A stretch of DNA of 5,576 bases from Desulfobacterales bacterium (GTDB taxonomy: Bacteria > Desulfobacterota > Desulfobacteria > Desulfobacterales > Desulfobacteraceae), in contig JAKSBB010001275.1 of assembly GCA_022361315.1 (NCBI GenBank), forward strand, positions 1 to 5,576, given 5' to 3'. Position 1 is the stretch's first letter; every line of letters begins with the position of its first letter. This document shows, piece after piece, positions 3,934-5,576 of this stretch. The notes beneath the pieces are model-generated. The model saw only the letters and a program-made list of their open reading frames with translations. It did not search any database and was not told the origin of the DNA. The translations under genes and the position numbers were made by a program.

Positions 3934-5576
3934 TTATACAGTGGCAGGGGCGCTGGAACGCGACTTGGCCGCCTGCATGGATTGCAATTTATAATAGGCC
4001 CCTTCAAGGGCCATAAGTTCGTCGTGGGTACCCTGCTCGGCAATGGTACCGTTTTTAAGCAGAATGATCCGGGACGCATAATCGATGGTGGACAGCCGGT
4101 GGGCAATGACAAAGGACGTCCGGCCCTTCATCAGATTTTCAAGGGCCTTCTGCACCACTTTTTCCGCCTGGGAATCCAGAGCCGAGGTGGCCTCATCCAG
4201 AATCAGCACCGGTGCATTTTTAATCAGGGCCCTTGCAATGCAAAGCCGCTGTTTTTCTCCGCCGGACAGCCGGGAGCCAAGCTCACCGATCACCGTATCG
4301 TACCCCTTGGGAAACCTCTGGATGAAATCGTGGGCAAATGCCGCCCGCGCCGCATTTTCAATTTCCTCATCCGTGGCGTCCATCTTGCCGTAACGGATGT
4401 TTTCCCGGACCGTCTCGTTGAACAGGATAGGCTCCTGGGTCACGATGGAGATATGTGCCCGGAGGGAATCAATGGTCAGGTCCCGCACGTCCTGACCAGC
4501 AATGGTGACCCGGCCGGCGGAGACATCGTAGAGTCTTGGGATAAGGTTGACCAGGGAGGTCTTACCGCCCCCGCTCATCCCCACCAGGGCCAGCACTTCC
4601 CCCGGTGCCACATCCAGGTTGATATCCGTCAATGCCGGATCTTCGTCCGGGCCGTAGGTGAAGGAGACATTTTCAAAGGTCACGTCGCAAGCCTTGGCAT
4701 CCAGAACCCGTGCATCTTTCTTTTCCCGGATATCGGTTTCCTCTTCAAGAATGTCAAAAATACGGGAGGCGGCTGCCACCCCTTCCTGGATGGTGTTGTT
4801 CATCTTGGTCAGTTTCTTCACCGGATCATAGAGCATCATCACAGCCGTAAGAAAAGAGAAGAACACCCCAGGTGTGGAGGTGCCGTTGATGACCCGCATG
4901 CCGCCGAACCAGATGATAAAGGCAATTCCTAAGCCCCCCAAAAACTCCATCACCGGTGAGGACAGGGCCTTGGACACCACTTTTTTCATTTCCAGGCGGA
5001 ACAATTCTGCCGTCTTTTCTTTGAATCTGGCCTTTTCAAAATTCCCCAGGCTGAAAATCTTAATGATCTTTGCCCCGGAAAAGGTCTCGTGAAGAAAGGC
5101 ATTCAGATCCGCCATGGTTTCCTGGGTGCCGGTGGAAAACTTTCTGACCCTGCGGCCGAAAATCAGGATGGGGTAAAAGGCCAAGGGCAAGACGATAAAG
5201 GCCCCTAAAGCCAGCTTCCAATCCCGGTAAAAGATGACGCACAAAAAGGCAATCACGCTGAAAAAATCCCGGAAAATATTGATGACCGCCGTGGACACCA
5301 TGCCTTTGACAATGTTGACGTCATTGGTAATCCTGGACATCAATGCACCGGTTTTTTCCTTGTGGATGAAGGAAATGGGCAGATCCGTAATTTTCTCGTA
5401 TAAACCGTCCCGGAAGTAGCGGATAATCCGCTCTCCGATATAGTTCATCAGGTATTCAGACCCGTAGGTTCCGGCACCTTTAAGGATAAATACCAGGATG
5501 GCTACCCCAGGAATGAGCAGCAGCATTTCCCTGTTCTTGGCAATAAAAATGTCATCCAGGACCGGTTTGACCAGAT
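3934..5576 (-). CDS. msbA: MsbA-type lipid A/LPS exporter, ABC transporter (5' end cut by window)
   Basis: This is a homodimeric type IV (B-type exporter) ABC protein with fused membrane and ATPase domains. MsbA flips core-lipid A across the inner membrane using ATP. The frame stays open to the window edge and 546 codons are visible. The upstream LVKPVLDDIF matches the loop after membrane helix 1 in MsbA, so about 30-40 residues with that helix are missing, giving a family-typical total near 580. Counting from the in-frame Met at 5526, helices 2-6 fall at about 2-18, 83-100, 104-123, 194-212 and 218-237. The ATPase domain shows Walker A GMSGGGKTS (316-324), Q-loop Q364, signature LSGGEKQR (420-427), Walker B VLILDE (440-445) with catalytic E445, D-loop SALD (448-451) and H-loop H476. 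All key residues are present, so it should be active. The neighbouring Trm112-like gene supports MsbA over other exporters, but a different lipid or peptide substrate cannot be excluded. Confidence 0.9.
   Translation of the reverse strand, partial: LVKPVLDDIFIAKNREMLLLIPGVAILVFILKGAGTYGSEYLMNYIGERIIRYFRDGLYEKITDLPISFIHKEKTGALMSRITNDVNIVKGMVSTAVINIFRDFFSVIAFLCVIFYRDWKLALGAFIVLPLAFYPILIFGRRVRKFSTGTQETMADLNAFLHETFSGAKIIKIFSLGNFEKARFKEKTAELFRLEMKKVVSKALSSPVMEFLGGLGIAFIIWFGGMRVINGTSTPGVFFSFLTAVMMLYDPVKKLTKMNNTIQEGVAAASRIFDILEEETDIREKKDARVLDAKACDVTFENVSFTYGPDEDPALTDINLDVAPGEVLALVGMSGGGKTSLVNLIPRLYDVSAGRVTIAGQDVRDLTIDSLRAHISIVTQEPILFNETVRENIRYGKMDATDEEIENAARAAFAHDFIQRFPKGYDTVIGELGSRLSGGEKQRLCIARALIKNAPVLILDEATSALDSQAEKVVQKALENLMKGRTSFVIAHRLSTIDYASRIILLKNGTIAEQGTHDELMALEGAYYKLQSMQAAKSRSSAPATV

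Noticed and set aside
3922..4932. Long open frame (336 codons) on the plus strand opposite msbA.
   Set aside because: It lies wholly antisense to a well-supported ABC transporter, its translation matches no family I know, and long antisense frames are common opposite G+C-biased genes.

Overview
The window holds eight tightly packed protein genes, all on the minus strand and all apparently in one transcription unit. In transcription order (right to left) they are: an MsbA-type lipid A/LPS exporter (5' end outside the window), a 59-residue Trm112-family zinc-ribbon protein, a DUF4416 protein, a YicC-family protein, a RemA/DUF370-family protein, guanylate kinase (gmk), a 23S rRNA 2'-O-methyltransferase of the RlmB type, and a NUDIX hydrolase (3' end outside the window). 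Junctions range from an 11-nt overlap to a 38-nt gap. There is no gene-free stretch over 40 bases, and I see no RNA gene, mobile element, CRISPR array or terminator.

The host is most likely a Gram-negative member of the Desulfobacterota (the former sulfate-reducing deltaproteobacteria, perhaps Desulfobacteraceae-like). This is inferred from the MsbA exporter, which implies an LPS outer membrane; from DUF4416, which I know mainly from that group and relatives; from the RemA-like gene between yicC and gmk; and from the moderately high G+C coding style. It is not proven from sequence alone.

The layout falls into three blocks. The right block (3731-5576) is envelope-related: msbA followed by the Trm112-like gene, which recalls the msbA-lpxK-ycaR-kdsB order of enterobacteria but without lpxK. 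The middle block (1392-3728) is DUF4416, then yicC-remA-gmk. That trio, in the same order, is a widely conserved core also seen in Bacillus (yloC-remA-gmk, usually followed by rpoZ). The left block (1-1392) is rlmB and a NUDIX hydrolase, both starting inside or at the stop codon of the gene before them. The operon thus combines outer-membrane lipid export with nucleotide metabolism (Gmk), RNA turnover or modification (YicC, RlmB) and nucleotide-derivative clean-up (NUDIX).

The points most worth a second look are an imperfect direct repeat in an A+T-rich patch just upstream of yicC, spaced about three helical turns; a RemA-like protein in a Gram-negative that keeps most of the residues tied to DNA binding in Bacillus; a strongly basic 34-residue N-terminal tail on RlmB; the uncharacterised DUF4416 protein; and the short Trm112-like gene with a complete four-cysteine zinc site. 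Nothing here is a clearly new biological system. It is a well-conserved housekeeping operon with some uncharacterised members.
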